A stretch of 64,000 bases of DNA. Origin: Pedobacter nutrimenti (GTDB taxonomy: Bacteria; Bacteroidota; Bacteroidia; Sphingobacteriales; Sphingobacteriaceae). The stretch is from NCBI RefSeq assembly GCF_003208655.1, contig NZ_QKLU01000003.1, positions 447,745 to 511,744 on the forward strand, in the 5' to 3' direction. Positions 51,080 through 60,504 of this stretch are shown piece after piece. The translations under genes were made by a program, and so were the position numbers. Numbering within the stretch: position 1 is the first letter of the stretch; the number at the start of each line of letters is the position of its first letter. The notes under the pieces were generated by a model. That model made no database searches, had not been told where the DNA came from, and saw only the letters and a program-made list of their open reading frames with translations.

Positions 51080-51475
51080 CTAGTTATTGTTGATAAATTT
51101 TAACTGTGCCGGACTATTGACTTTCAATACACTTTGCTGGCGAAAGAGCTGAATATATTTCAAAGCAACACTGTCCAGTCTGAGTGTTCTGGCTTTTGTG
51201 GGCCGGCCAATAAAAGTGACTACTTTTGTTGGCTCGCTTATGGTTTGTTTGGTGCCGGTATCACGCCATTTTCCAGTAGCGTCCCATTCGGTGTAACCTT
51301 CAGGAAAATACGGGGTAATTACACTGTCTGTAAACATTTTCCACTGTTGCTGGGATACCTGTCCGCCTCCAGGAATATTCATGCCAAAATAAAGATCTGT
51401 TCGGATCGCTTTGGCGCAGGAAAATAATAACATACAGCAAAAACTAAACAGGATAAGGGTTTTGAAGTTTTTCAT
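51080..51475 (-). CDS. DUF3574 lipoprotein
   Basis: A 131-residue lipoprotein (lipobox FSCA, near residue 19). The DUF3574 pattern RTDLYFGMNIPGGGQVSQQQ, ITPYFPEGYTEWDATGKWR and VALKYIQLFRQQSVLKV is clear. The function is unknown. It stands alone between two other short minus-strand units. Confidence 0.85.
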   Translation of the reverse strand: MKNFKTLILFSFCCMLLFSCAKAIRTDLYFGMNIPGGGQVSQQQWKMFTDSVITPYFPEGYTEWDATGKWRDTGTKQTISEPTKVVTFIGRPTKARTLRLDSVALKYIQLFRQQSVLKVNSPAQLKFINNN

Positions 51476-51527
51476 CGGACTGGAAATAGAACTTTAGCAG
51501 ATCCAATAAAATTATAGAATTTACGCA

Positions 51528-51564
51528 AAAATCCGGTAAACTCTCTTGCAATTTACCGGATTTT
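51528..51564 (-). terminator. intrinsic terminator after the second DUF4249 gene
   Basis: A perfect 13-bp stem (AAAATCCGGTAAA / TTTACCGGATTTT, 11-base loop). The end of the stem supplies the T-run. It lies 17 bases after the DUF4249 stop. Confidence 0.85.
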
Positions 51565-51580
51565 AATTTGTTGGGCTCAA

Positions 51581-52393
51581 CTATTTAGATTTCATATCTG
51601 TTATTGTAATACTTTTTCGCTGTACGGTGTGGGCAGAAAAGAATCCCCTTGCACCACCACTGATGTTGCTGATCGGATTGGAAGGAGCAGCGCCGTTATC
51701 TGCACCACCAGCCCCTAGAAGGGTAAACAAATAGGTGTAAACAGGGGCCTCAATACTGTGCATTTCGACCATCAGCTGATCTCCTCTTTTAAAATCGAGG
51801 TTGCGGTTTTTGGTTTCATTGTGGTAAACCAGATACTCGTTGACTTCCTGTCCGGGCGTAAAATCGTCATTCATCACCTTGTATTCTTTTCTGATTTTAC
51901 CATTAAGGTATTGCTGGAACCAGTAATAGTTCTTCTGGTCCAGTGGATCTTTATATTTAACCTTGGGGGTAACACGAATGGAATCGGCATCTTCACGTTT
52001 CAGGCTTAGGTCTAAAAAAGGAACCGGCTGTGGCATGGTACTGGATGCGGTAAATTGTTTTCCTTTAATGTCTACACTCAGTTTATAAGTTTGACCCGGC
52101 GTGCCATTGATTTGAGTAGTGGTATAAAAACCAGTACTTTGCTCATTGAGTAATGTAGTTTGGCCGTTGTTTTCTATTTTAACGATTGCCCCGCTAATGC
52201 CGTTAAATTGGTTGTCATCACTGAAGTTTTTTGTTTGGCTAATGTAAACGGTGCAAATACCCGTTTCATTGGTAATTGTTCCTTCAATGACATATTTAGG
52301 TTCATTGTCTTTTAATTTAAGGTCAATTGCTTTCTCGCAGGAACAAAGTGTTGAAATCAGAGCCAGAAAGACTAAATAAGGTATTCTTTTCAT
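51581..52393 (-). CDS. DUF4249 surface lipoprotein (second pair)
   Basis: A 270-residue lipoprotein (lipobox LCSC near residue 19) of the DUF4249 family. It has the conserved KYVIEGTITNETGICTVYIS, an Ig-like SGAIVKIENNGQTTLL, and the C-terminal DQLMVEMHSIEAPVYTYL and NPISNISGGARGFFSAH segments. The ISGGARGFF motif near the end is the typical DUF4249 signature. It starts 3 bases after the receptor stop codon and would work with that receptor at the cell surface. Confidence 0.93.
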   Translation of the reverse strand: MKRIPYLVFLALISTLCSCEKAIDLKLKDNEPKYVIEGTITNETGICTVYISQTKNFSDDNQFNGISGAIVKIENNGQTTLLNEQSTGFYTTTQINGTPGQTYKLSVDIKGKQFTASSTMPQPVPFLDLSLKREDADSIRVTPKVKYKDPLDQKNYYWFQQYLNGKIRKEYKVMNDDFTPGQEVNEYLVYHNETKNRNLDFKRGDQLMVEMHSIEAPVYTYLFTLLGAGGADNGAAPSNPISNISGGARGFFSAHTVQRKSITITDMKSK

Positions 52394-52396
52394 AAA

Positions 52397-54745
52397 TTAA
52401 AATTTAAAATTGTAAGTAACAGACGGTACAAAGCGGAATAAGGTCGTTCTGACGGCTTCAGTCCTGTTTGGATCCGAAGGGTTGTCCCTAAAAGTAATTC
52501 TATAGGCATTTTCGCGTCCATAAGCATTGTAAAGACTGAAATTAAGCTCGGAAGAGAATTTCTTGGTTTGTTTTAACAGGCGTGTTGCCCCCAGGTCCAG
52601 GCGGTGATAGCTTGGCATCCGGTCTGCATTACGCTCGGCAAAGTCAAAATAGCTGTGTCCGAGTAGTTTGTATTTCCCAACAGGAAAGGTTACCGCATTT
52701 CCTGTGGAGTATACCCAGTTTGCAGAGAGGGTCCACTTACTGCTCAGCTGGTACATGGCAACAATAGAGATGTCATGTGTTCTGTCCTGTCTGGCATTGT
52801 ACCAGTTATTGTTATTGATCCCATCAATTTTTCTTTCTGATTTGGAAAGGGTGTAACCAATCCAACCTGTAAGTCTGCCTGTTTTCTTTTTGAGTAGAAA
52901 TTCTGCTCCGTAAGCCCTTCCTTTCCCGAATAAAAGCTGTGTTTCTATGGGTTCATTGGTAAATACATCTGCTCCGTTCCGGTAATCGATCTGGTTCTGC
53001 AGATTTTTGTAATAGGTTTCAACGGTCAGCTCATAAGCGCCTTCAGCTAGGTTTTTGTAATAGCCCAGAGAGAACTGGTCACTGATTTCTGGTTTAATGA
53101 GATTGGTGCTGGCTACCCAGCGATCTGTAGGGGAAGAAGCATTAGAGTTGGAAATCAGATGGAGGTTTTGTGCGTTTCTTACGTAAGAAGCTTTTAGGGA
53201 AGTGCTGTTGTTTAGTTGGAAAGAAGCGGCAAGCCTGGGCTCGAGGTTAACATAAGTTTTTACAATTTCACCACTTTTATAAGTTGTTGTGCTGTTTACC
53301 TTGCCGCTTTGGTCCAGGGTGTAGTAATCTCCTTTTCCAAGAATACTGAAGGCCGAAACACGCAGTCCGTAGGTGAGGCTGAATACATCGCTCGCTTTCC
53401 AGGTATTGCTGACATAGGCCGCATTTTCTAAAGAAAAACGATTTTGCAAACTCTGGGAAATTACGCCGGAATTGCCCGTTGCCCGGACTTCTCCTGGTTT
53501 AATCGTATGGTAAATGGAATTGATCCCAAAACTTAACGTGTTTTTCTCATTGGCATACCACTGCAGGTCTTCTTTGAAATTCCAATCTCTGATTTGAGAG
53601 AAAAGGCTTAAAGAGCTTTCCTCTTCGTTAGATTGGATGGTATAATTGTAATTGCTGAAAATAATGGAGGTATTGGAAAATAACTTACTGTTGAAAACAT
53701 GGTTCCAGCGTAAGGTAGAAGTGGCATTGCCCCAGTTGATGCCTGATAATTTATCGCCTGCAATTACATCTTTTCCAAAATAACCGGATAAGAACAGGCG
53801 GTCTTTGTCTCCCAGTATGTAATTGAGTTTTGCATTTACATCGTAAAAATAGAGTTTCGCATTTTTAGTACTGGAATCTTTAGACAATTTAAGAAACATG
53901 TCTGCATAGGTCCTTCGGGCAGAAATCAAAAAGGACGACTTTTCTTTTTGGATAGGGCCTTCTACATTAAGCCTGGCAGCGATCACGCCAACCCCTCCGC
54001 TTACCCCAAATTTTTGGTTGTTTCCATCATTCATTTTCACATCCAGAACAGAAGAAAGCCCACCGCCATATTGTGCGGGCATTCCTGTTTTATATAGGGT
54101 TGCATTTTTTACGGCATCTGAATTGAATGTCGAAAAGAAGCCGAGCAGGTGAGTGGCATTGTAAACAGGGGCCTCATCCAAAAGGATCATGTTTTGATCG
54201 GCACCACCACCACGAACAAAAAATCCGCCCGAACCTTCACCTGCCGACTTGACACCAGGTAATAGCTGCATGGTTTTAATTACATCTTTTTCTCCAAGTA
54301 ATACTGGAATATCTTTTGTTTCGGCTATACTAAGCCGTTCCATACCCATTTGAGGGTTTTCCAGGCTTCTTTTTCCTGTACCCGCACTTATAGTTACCGT
54401 TTCCAGCTGGTTTTCATTATCTTCCAGAGATAGGTTCAGTAAAGTGTTTTTTTGAAGGTCTACCGTTGTTTTAAAGGGTTTAAACCCTACCGCACTCACA
54501 TCGAGGGTATATTTGCCTGTTGCAAGGGTTAAAGAGTAAAAACCATATTCATTGCTAATGGCTGCTTGTTTTGTGCCTGTCACCCTAATGGTGGCCGCAA
54601 TTAGTGTTTCACCGGTTTTGGAAGATTTAACCGTTCCGCTCAGTGTGTGTTTCTCCTGACTTTTTGCACTAAGCGGAAATAGGCTCAGTCCGGTTAATAG
54701 TAGGGCAATAAATGCCTGGAACCTTATAGGCTCGAGTTTTTTCAT
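52397..54745 (-). CDS. TonB-dependent receptor with CarboxypepD_reg domain (second pair)
   Basis: A 782-residue outer-membrane receptor with a signal peptide (ending LSAKSQ), a carboxypeptidase-like domain (about 33-120, HTLSGTVKSSKTGETLIAAT), a plug (IPVLLGEKDVIKTMQLLPGV; FFVRGGGADQNMILLDEAPV) and a barrel. It lacks the STN domain present in the receptor at 42566, in keeping with the absence of a sigma/anti-sigma pair beside it. The plug sequence is close to that of the first receptor, so the two pairs are paralogues. The cargo is unknown. Confidence 0.93.
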   Translation of the reverse strand: MKKLEPIRFQAFIALLLTGLSLFPLSAKSQEKHTLSGTVKSSKTGETLIAATIRVTGTKQAAISNEYGFYSLTLATGKYTLDVSAVGFKPFKTTVDLQKNTLLNLSLEDNENQLETVTISAGTGKRSLENPQMGMERLSIAETKDIPVLLGEKDVIKTMQLLPGVKSAGEGSGGFFVRGGGADQNMILLDEAPVYNATHLLGFFSTFNSDAVKNATLYKTGMPAQYGGGLSSVLDVKMNDGNNQKFGVSGGVGVIAARLNVEGPIQKEKSSFLISARRTYADMFLKLSKDSSTKNAKLYFYDVNAKLNYILGDKDRLFLSGYFGKDVIAGDKLSGINWGNATSTLRWNHVFNSKLFSNTSIIFSNYNYTIQSNEEESSLSLFSQIRDWNFKEDLQWYANEKNTLSFGINSIYHTIKPGEVRATGNSGVISQSLQNRFSLENAAYVSNTWKASDVFSLTYGLRVSAFSILGKGDYYTLDQSGKVNSTTTYKSGEIVKTYVNLEPRLAASFQLNNSTSLKASYVRNAQNLHLISNSNASSPTDRWVASTNLIKPEISDQFSLGYYKNLAEGAYELTVETYYKNLQNQIDYRNGADVFTNEPIETQLLFGKGRAYGAEFLLKKKTGRLTGWIGYTLSKSERKIDGINNNNWYNARQDRTHDISIVAMYQLSSKWTLSANWVYSTGNAVTFPVGKYKLLGHSYFDFAERNADRMPSYHRLDLGATRLLKQTKKFSSELNFSLYNAYGRENAYRITFRDNPSDPNRTEAVRTTLFRFVPSVTYNFKF

Positions 54746-55270
54746 GCGAATGTGTCGTTGATTTGATGGGCCCGCGAACGCTTACCCTTAATAAAGGTGT
54801 ATTTTAAGCAGGCAGGTTACAATTAGTGAATATGCACCGGAACTTTATGCCATAAGGTATCCGGTTAAGATGTTCTTGAATTGCTGAGTTTAGATGAGCA
54901 TATCATTATCCTCCATTTTTGTTGCTTTAAGCATTATGTTTTTGAATTATTTAGGTAATCAGGTTGTGCACTCCTTTTAATTATAATACAATTGCGGACA
55001 AGACAGGGACTAGTAGGCGGGTAAGTATTTTTTTTAAACTCTCATTTTAATTACAGAATTTGCATTTTTTTGTAGTGCTCGGTTAAAATTATTGCCGATT
55101 TAAACTCGCTAAAATGGAATTAAAAGCGAAGTATTTGATAAAGGAATAAAACAGATCGTTTTTCGGGGTTTGGAATAAAGAAAAGGAGGCTTTGGATAAT
55201 ATTTTTAATCTAATCGTTTTCCATGTTCATATTGCCTCAGATTTATGGTTAACATTAAATTTTATAGCAA
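54746..55270. other. 525-base intergenic region
   Basis: This AT-rich space separates the divergent receptor (minus) and S41 (plus) genes. It must hold both promoters, but I find no exact TAnnTTTG box at a suitable place. There is no coding frame of note, no repeat, and no hairpin strong enough to name. Confidence 0.4.
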
Positions 55271-56305
55271 ATGAAATTAAAAATACAATTCCTGGCAATC
55301 TTATTATTGCCATTTTTGGTTCGGGCACAACAGCCTGATCCCGCAGATAGTGCGAAACGTCTTGTTGATACCGTATTGATATTTTCTAAAAAAAACTCTA
55401 TGTACCGGAACAAAGTGAACTGGACAAAACTAGAGGACAGTGTAAGGATTAAATCTTCCAGAGCCAAAACGATTAAAGAGGTCATCCCTGCGATAAAGTA
55501 TTTGTTTGAAAGTCTCGGTGATCATCATGCCTTTATCACGGAAGGTCGCAGATATCATTATGGAAATTTTCCTAAAAAAAAATTGGATACCGCTATATAT
55601 CATAATCTGTTGTTAAAACTAAAGGAAAAAAACACGGAAGCAGTGGCGCTGATGCTGGAAAATGACTATGGGTATTTATTGGTCCCACGGAACAATCCGA
55701 CAAGGAAAGGTGATAATGAACGTTTGTGTAAGGCTCTTCAGGATTCCTTATGCAAACTTAAGCCGGGAGAACTTAAAGGACTGATCCTGGATTTAAGATT
55801 AAACTCGGGAGGAAACATGAACCCGATGATTGCTGGGCTGGCCGGTTTACTGGCAGAAGGAAAATTAGGGACATTCATGGACCCGGTAACCAAAACCGGT
55901 GAAACCTGGTCCTTGAGGAATCATGGGATATACAGCAACGATGACCGTGAATTTGAAATTACAGGTACCTGTAAAGGAAATCCTGCACTTAAACTTGTGA
56001 TCCTGATCGGACCGGTTACAGCAAGTTCCGGGGAAGTCACTGCAATTTCTTTTAAAGGACGTAAAAATACCTGGTTCATCGGAGAAAATACAGCGGGCTA
56101 CACCACAGCCAACATTTCTTTTCAGTTCAATAATCAGATCGGAGTTTTCTTGTCAAACTCTGTAGAAGCAGACCGTAACGGTCGTCTTTATGAGGCTTTT
56201 GTAAGTCCGGATGAATTTGTTGAGGGGGGAGATAATTTTGAGAATCTTCATAAAGACAATAAAATTATTGCGGCCTTAAAATGGTTGAAGAGTAAAAAGC
56301 ACTAA
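55271..56305 (+). CDS. S41 family peptidase
   Basis: A 344-residue exported protease with a signal peptide (ending LVRAQ). The catalytic core has the S41 signature LKGLILDLRLNSGGNMNPMI and the nucleophile Ser252/253 in GPVTASSGEVTAIS, followed by FIGENTAGYTTANI. There is no TPR or PDZ domain, unlike the longer S41 protein at 17336. It may trim peptides in the periplasm. Its stop codon interlocks with that of the convergent chitinase gene. Confidence 0.9.
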   Translation: MKLKIQFLAILLLPFLVRAQQPDPADSAKRLVDTVLIFSKKNSMYRNKVNWTKLEDSVRIKSSRAKTIKEVIPAIKYLFESLGDHHAFITEGRRYHYGNFPKKKLDTAIYHNLLLKLKEKNTEAVALMLENDYGYLLVPRNNPTRKGDNERLCKALQDSLCKLKPGELKGLILDLRLNSGGNMNPMIAGLAGLLAEGKLGTFMDPVTKTGETWSLRNHGIYSNDDREFEITGTCKGNPALKLVILIGPVTASSGEVTAISFKGRKNTWFIGENTAGYTTANISFQFNNQIGVFLSNSVEADRNGRLYEAFVSPDEFVEGGDNFENLHKDNKIIAALKWLKSKKH

Positions 56306-57252
56306 GCCGGAAAGGGTTGCATTTTTCCGCAGGAGCAATTGCATTTTTCTTCCCGGACCCCCAATAGTTTTAAAAAGTGCAGGTAAAAATCTATTCTGTT
56401 TTTCATGGCTGGGAGTGTTTCCCCTTTATTGCACTCTATGCTTCCGTTAATGATGTTAATGGTCATACCAAAGCCGGGTTTATAACCAGATTTGATTTCC
56501 TTTTCTGAAGGTTTCCAGTTACCTGTCATTACAGCATGAGCAGAAGGTTTAAGGCTTTGTGGGGTCATCCAAAAATAAATCGCTGTTTTAAAAGCCAGTA
56601 CAGGATCTGTTACTAAAAGGGAGGGCTTTTCGAGTAAAATGTTTTTATCACCCAGGATACAGTCTGAAGCGAATCCGTAATTTCCATTATAACTCAACTG
56701 TAATGGCCCTCTGCCATAATATTTTTCGCCTTTTGAGGGCGGATAAATTTTATTAGGAATAATATAAGGGGAGTCTGTGTTTAATTCCTGTTTAAGCATT
56801 AAACCATCATCAAAACGGCCGTTGACTCCATTTCGGGTCTCATGCGCGATATGTGCAAAAAAAGCGGCTGCTTCTTTTTTATTTTGAGCAGGGTCTTTTC
56901 CATTGCAAAAGTCTGCATAATCTATTTGAATCAGGGTGTAAGGCATAACTTTTGCCCAATCGGTTTCCCAATCGGGATCCTGCCGGATAACGGTTGTTTT
57001 GCCAGTTCTCAAATCCGTTCTGCTGAGTTTATAAATCCAGTTTCCCCTTTTCTCAATTTTAACTTTAATGAGGGACATTTCTTTAATGGCTTTTTGAAAA
57101 GCCGTATAATTAAAAAAAGGATCATGTTTTGGGAAAAAGGCATTGAATTCTTTTTCCGAAAAAAATGACAATATGGAAGCATGACTTGCTGGTAACAGGA
57201 ACAGGATCAGGGAAACGGTAAAACAACAGGCCCTGGAAAACTGGGATTTCAT
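56302..57252 (-). CDS. GH19 family chitinase-like enzyme
   Basis: A 316-residue exported protein with a signal peptide (ending PASHAS). The GH19 fold is indicated by FFAHIAHETRNG, with Glu138 as likely acid, and by KYYGRGPLQLSYNGNYGFAS, plus VLAFKTAIYFWMTPQ and a final INGSIECNKG. GH19 enzymes cleave chitin or act as phage-type endolysins. An extra Cys-rich tail (EEKCNCSCGKMQ) closes the protein. The export signal and lack of phage genes favour a chitinase or exported wall hydrolase. Confidence 0.9.
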   Translation of the reverse strand: MKSQFSRACCFTVSLILFLLPASHASILSFFSEKEFNAFFPKHDPFFNYTAFQKAIKEMSLIKVKIEKRGNWIYKLSRTDLRTGKTTVIRQDPDWETDWAKVMPYTLIQIDYADFCNGKDPAQNKKEAAAFFAHIAHETRNGVNGRFDDGLMLKQELNTDSPYIIPNKIYPPSKGEKYYGRGPLQLSYNGNYGFASDCILGDKNILLEKPSLLVTDPVLAFKTAIYFWMTPQSLKPSAHAVMTGNWKPSEKEIKSGYKPGFGMTINIINGSIECNKGETLPAMKNRIDFYLHFLKLLGVREEKCNCSCGKMQPFPA

Positions 57253-57588
57253 ATTTCTATTTTAAGCAGATAACTAACAATAGTTGTGCCTGTAAACTTA
57301 AGAAGATTTCGTTCGATCACCCGTTAAATTCGAAAATTAATTCGAGCTGATTTAAAAAAATAAGATGTTGGTTTTTGTACTTTTATGGTGACGGTTCTTG
57401 TAAACTATTCCTACACCTTTAGGGTGTACAAATCTTTTTTAATTGCATCCGAGAAAATTAGCGTGATTGATGGGTACCGTTTTTTTTTGAAAAATGTACC
57501 TTTGGAAATCCCTTTGGGTGATGTTTATAAAAGTACTTTTCTGGAACTGATGAAAAAAAAGATGATGTAACCCATAACCCCTTTGAAC
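57253..57588. other. intergenic region with one promoter box
   Basis: A 336-base AT-rich region between divergent genes. It contains an exact TAnnTTTG box at 57497-57504. A 61-codon frame at 57385-57570 overlaps that box and has no recognisable features, so I do not call it a gene. Confidence 0.4.
57497..57504 (+). promoter_or_regulatory. -7 promoter box (TACCTTTG)
   Basis: An exact TAnnTTTG match 84 bases before the GNAT start codon, predicting a leader of about 80 nt. Confidence 0.4.
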
Positions 57589-58122
57589 ATGGAGATCCGC
57601 TATCAAAATATGACGCCTGAAATGGCAACAAAACTATCCGATATTGACCGTTCTGAAACCATAGAGCGGCTTTATGAATTAAAAGATGACCGGTTAGTGG
57701 AAACAGAGACCCTGTTGGAAAGTAAGGGTTGGTCTGCCCAGGAGTTGAAAGAGATCGAGGACAGATATCTTTTGAATTTAAAAAACGGAGCGGCCGCCGC
57801 AGGTGCATTTTATGGCGAACGTTTAATTGGCTTTGGTGTTTTGGGCTATGAATTCCTGGGTAAGGAAAAAAATCAGCTGGCACTGGACCTGATGTATGTT
57901 TCCAGGGATTTCAGAAGGAAAGGTATTGGGGCAGCTCTTTTAAAAATACTGGAAACAGAAGCAAAAAAGAAAGGAGCGGTATATTTGTATATCTCCTCTT
58001 CAGAGACACAATCTGCAGTTTCCTTTTACAAAAAAAGTGGAGGTGCTGTAACAAAAGAAGTGGATGATGAGCTGTTCAAAAAAGAACCCAAGGATATTCA
58101 CATGCTCAAAAAGATTGATTAA
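57589..58122 (+). CDS. GNAT-family N-acetyltransferase
   Basis: A 177-residue acetyltransferase. The acetyl-CoA binding motif A is LDLMYVSRDFRRKGIGAALL (R/Q-x-x-G-x-G as RRKGIG), followed by LYISSSETQSAVSFYKKSG (motif B). The N-terminal part, IRYQNMTPEMATKLSDIDRSE, is typical of small-molecule GNATs. Substrate unknown. ATG 57589 is used rather than the TTG two codons upstream. Confidence 0.9.
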   Translation: MEIRYQNMTPEMATKLSDIDRSETIERLYELKDDRLVETETLLESKGWSAQELKEIEDRYLLNLKNGAAAAGAFYGERLIGFGVLGYEFLGKEKNQLALDLMYVSRDFRRKGIGAALLKILETEAKKKGAVYLYISSSETQSAVSFYKKSGGAVTKEVDDELFKKEPKDIHMLKKID

Positions 58123-58144
58123 GCGCAGCAAATGAACCGGATAA

Positions 58145-58630
58145 TTATAGCTCTATTTTTGTAGCCTTTCCGGCTTTTTCAAAGGAAACAGCCTGCACAT
58201 CAAGTTTGGCATCAAAAGTAAACGCCTTGGAAGGAATAGTGGTAAAAGACCTTTTTTCTGGTGACTGTTTTACAGAGTAAACGATGTGCAATGTTTTTTC
58301 ATGCACATAAGTGCTGTCTATCCGAATGTCGGTTTCGAATACCGTTTCGGGCAACACAATAGCTGCTGTTTTTCTGGTGTCGAAGTTGATGTCCGTCAAA
58401 GGGCTCCCCATTGTTCGGGCCGGATGAAAATTTCTGCTGAAGGAAGATTTGTTTAAGATCAGAACGGTGTCCTGGGCAGGTTTCAGACTAGAGAAATAGC
58501 CTTCAACTTCACCAAGCTGCACCATTCCATGAGCCATTCCGGACTTCTCTTCAGAACCAAAATTGGTTGTTTTGGAAGAGCAGGCAAAAAGTGTGCTGGA
58601 AAGGGCAATTAAACAAATGGATTTTCTCAT
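58145..58630 (-). CDS. hypothetical lipoprotein
   Basis: A 161-residue lipoprotein with lipobox LFAC (Cys18). The mature part is beta-rich (TAAIVLPETVFETDIRIDST, KTLHIVYSVKQSPEKRSF), and I recognise no family. ATG 58630 starts the signal sequence; an in-frame start eight codons upstream would put it out of place. It is convergent with the GNAT gene. Confidence 0.75.
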   Translation of the reverse strand: MRKSICLIALSSTLFACSSKTTNFGSEEKSGMAHGMVQLGEVEGYFSSLKPAQDTVLILNKSSFSRNFHPARTMGSPLTDINFDTRKTAAIVLPETVFETDIRIDSTYVHEKTLHIVYSVKQSPEKRSFTTIPSKAFTFDAKLDVQAVSFEKAGKATKIEL

Positions 58631-58737
58631 TATATTTCCTCTGTAACAAAACACAATTTACGGAAATTAATCGGCATTTGTACAAGATGCAGATCGTCAA
58701 ATGAATGTTAAAAAATGTAAATGACTGTGGTATAGAT

Positions 58738-58771
58738 AAAAAAAAGACCTTCAACAGAAGGTCTTTTTTTT
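58738..58771 (-). terminator. intrinsic terminator after the DUF3078 gene
   Basis: The stem GACCTTC / GAAGGTC (4-base loop) is extended by an A-run pairing with a T-run and ends in TTTTTTT on the minus strand; it touches the DUF3078 stop codon. Confidence 0.88.
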
Positions 58772-59660
58772 AAAATTTATAGGTCAGGCCGGCTCCGAAA
58801 ATTTGTTTGACCTGCAAAGCCTTTTTCGTTTGAGGATTACCTGCATTGTCTTTATATGGAATTTTGGTTTTATCATCATAGATCAGCTGTACTCCGGCAT
58901 TTACACTGACAAATTTGTTAACCTTCATAAAAAGGTTGGCTGTATAGTCTGTGTAGATGTTTCCAGGTTTATCCAGGTAATCGGAATAGAGTTTTAAGAT
59001 GTTCTCAAAGGCAATGTTCTCCATCAGGTTAATTTTGTAATAGGCATCCAGGGAAGCACCAAACTGGTACTTGATGTTTTTTCCGGCATCCACTCCAAAA
59101 GATGGAGCTAAGCTGTCGTTTCTGACAATAATGATCCTGGAGGCAAATGGCGAAATATTGACCCTAAAATTGTCTGATTTTTTATAGGCGAAACCAGGTC
59201 CGAAAGTCAGATAAGCTGGGGCAAGGAAATCTGAAATTAAAGTTCTGGAGTTCCCGCTATAGGTATAGCCTTTTGCGAACTGGGTCTGGAAATTCATGTA
59301 AAAGGTGTAAAGCCAGTACTGTGCAGCCTTATAACCGAGTAAACTATTTAAAATAATCCGGTCATCATTTTTACGTACACCAACATCTTGCTGTTTACTT
59401 AAGCCGTAACCCAGAATCACTTTATTGTCCCAGCTCCATTTATCCAGTTTATAATTAAAGTCATAATTGAACAGCAGGTTTCCTGCAACAGAATTGACCC
59501 CTCCGGAGGCCCAGTTGGAAAAGGAGCTTTGATTGATTAAAAAAGTGTTTTCTCCATGTATGGTCCACCTCTTTGTGGTGTCTGCGGTGGTTTTGTCCTG
59601 GGCATAACCAATAAGGCCCAGGCAAGAGAGTGCCAAAGTAAATAAAGTAGATTTTTTCAT
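58770..59660 (-). CDS. DUF3078 outer-membrane barrel protein
   Basis: A 296-residue exported protein of the Bacteroidota DUF3078 family. It has a signal peptide (ending IGYAQ), and the conserved FLINQSSFSNWASGGVNSVA is followed by barrel-like strands (NLLFNYDFNYKLDKWSWDNK, FRVNISPFASRIII) and an aromatic C-terminus (IFGAGLTYKF). The terminal Phe is typical of outer-membrane barrels. The function is unknown. ATG 59660 begins the signal sequence. Confidence 0.92.
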   Translation of the reverse strand: MKKSTLFTLALSCLGLIGYAQDKTTADTTKRWTIHGENTFLINQSSFSNWASGGVNSVAGNLLFNYDFNYKLDKWSWDNKVILGYGLSKQQDVGVRKNDDRIILNSLLGYKAAQYWLYTFYMNFQTQFAKGYTYSGNSRTLISDFLAPAYLTFGPGFAYKKSDNFRVNISPFASRIIIVRNDSLAPSFGVDAGKNIKYQFGASLDAYYKINLMENIAFENILKLYSDYLDKPGNIYTDYTANLFMKVNKFVSVNAGVQLIYDDKTKIPYKDNAGNPQTKKALQVKQIFGAGLTYKF

Positions 59661-59819
59661 TAGGGTAGGGTTTAAAATGTACTCAAATATCATTATTTAT
59701 CAGAAGAACAGTTAAAGAACAGGCTTTTATTTCTATTAATTTAAGGATTAATTCTCAAAATGAAAATTATTTTACACTGCAATCGCTCTATTCTTTAATC
59801 ATTAACACCTTGCTTTGTT

Positions 59820-59827
59820 TATCTTTA
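59820..59827 (+). promoter_or_regulatory. near-consensus -7 box (TATCTTTA)
   Basis: A 7/8 match to TAnnTTTG, 20 bases before the methyltransferase start codon at 59848. Confidence 0.3.
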
Positions 59828-59847
59828 TGTGATATATCTATAAAAAT

Positions 59848-60438
59848 ATGTTTACAGAAATACCCGCAGTCTTATCAGAAAGAATGGCTTACCTGGAAAA
59901 ATTGGATCAGAAAGACCGTAGCGATGGGACACCCCGAAACAAAAGACTGCGTCAAATCACCAGGGATACGGGTAAGTTTCTTTCCCTGTTAACGATCAAT
60001 ATACCAGAAGGCGAAATTATAGAAATTGGGACCAGTGCAGGTTATTCTACCTTATGGCTGGCCTTTGCAGCAAAGGAAAAAGGAAAAAAAGTGAAAACTT
60101 TTGAACTCGATGAGGCTAAAATTAACCTTGCAAGGGAAACATTCCGGATTGCGGGTCTGGAAGATACAATAGAGCTGGTGCAGGGGGACTTTCTGGATTA
60201 TGGCCATCAGCTTGGACAGGTTGCATTGTGCTTTCTTGATGCCGAAAAAGAGGTTTACGAAAAATGTTTTCGCCTGGTATCTGGCCACATGGTAAGAAAC
60301 GGACTTATTGTTGCAGACAATGCGATTGATCATTATGAAGGGATTAAACCTATGATTGACCTGGCTGAACTTGATGAACGCTTTGACTGCCTGATGGTTC
60401 CGGTTGGTAACGGGGAATTTATCTGCAGGAGAAAATAG
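59848..60438 (+). CDS. O-methyltransferase-type SAM-dependent enzyme
   Basis: A 196-residue class I methyltransferase. SAM motif I is IIEIGTSAGYSTLWLAFA; the acidic end of strand 2 is VKTFELDEAKINLA; and the later strand VALCFLDAEKEVYEKCF carries the metal/substrate Asp region seen in catechol-O-methyltransferase-like proteins, followed by GLIVADNAIDH. The substrate is unknown. It heads a plus-strand group with the HAD and GH130 genes, 66 bases upstream. Confidence 0.9.
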   Translation: MFTEIPAVLSERMAYLEKLDQKDRSDGTPRNKRLRQITRDTGKFLSLLTINIPEGEIIEIGTSAGYSTLWLAFAAKEKGKKVKTFELDEAKINLARETFRIAGLEDTIELVQGDFLDYGHQLGQVALCFLDAEKEVYEKCFRLVSGHMVRNGLIVADNAIDHYEGIKPMIDLAELDERFDCLMVPVGNGEFICRRK

Positions 60439-60504
60439 ATGAGCTGAAACTAAATTAAGGTTTAGATGTTGTATCAGCAACAACTGATAAAACAAACCTG
60501 TTCC

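Noticed and set aside
57385..57570. 61-codon plus-strand frame between the chitinase and GNAT genes
   Set aside because: No recognisable domain, no start context, and an exact promoter box for the GNAT gene lies inside it.
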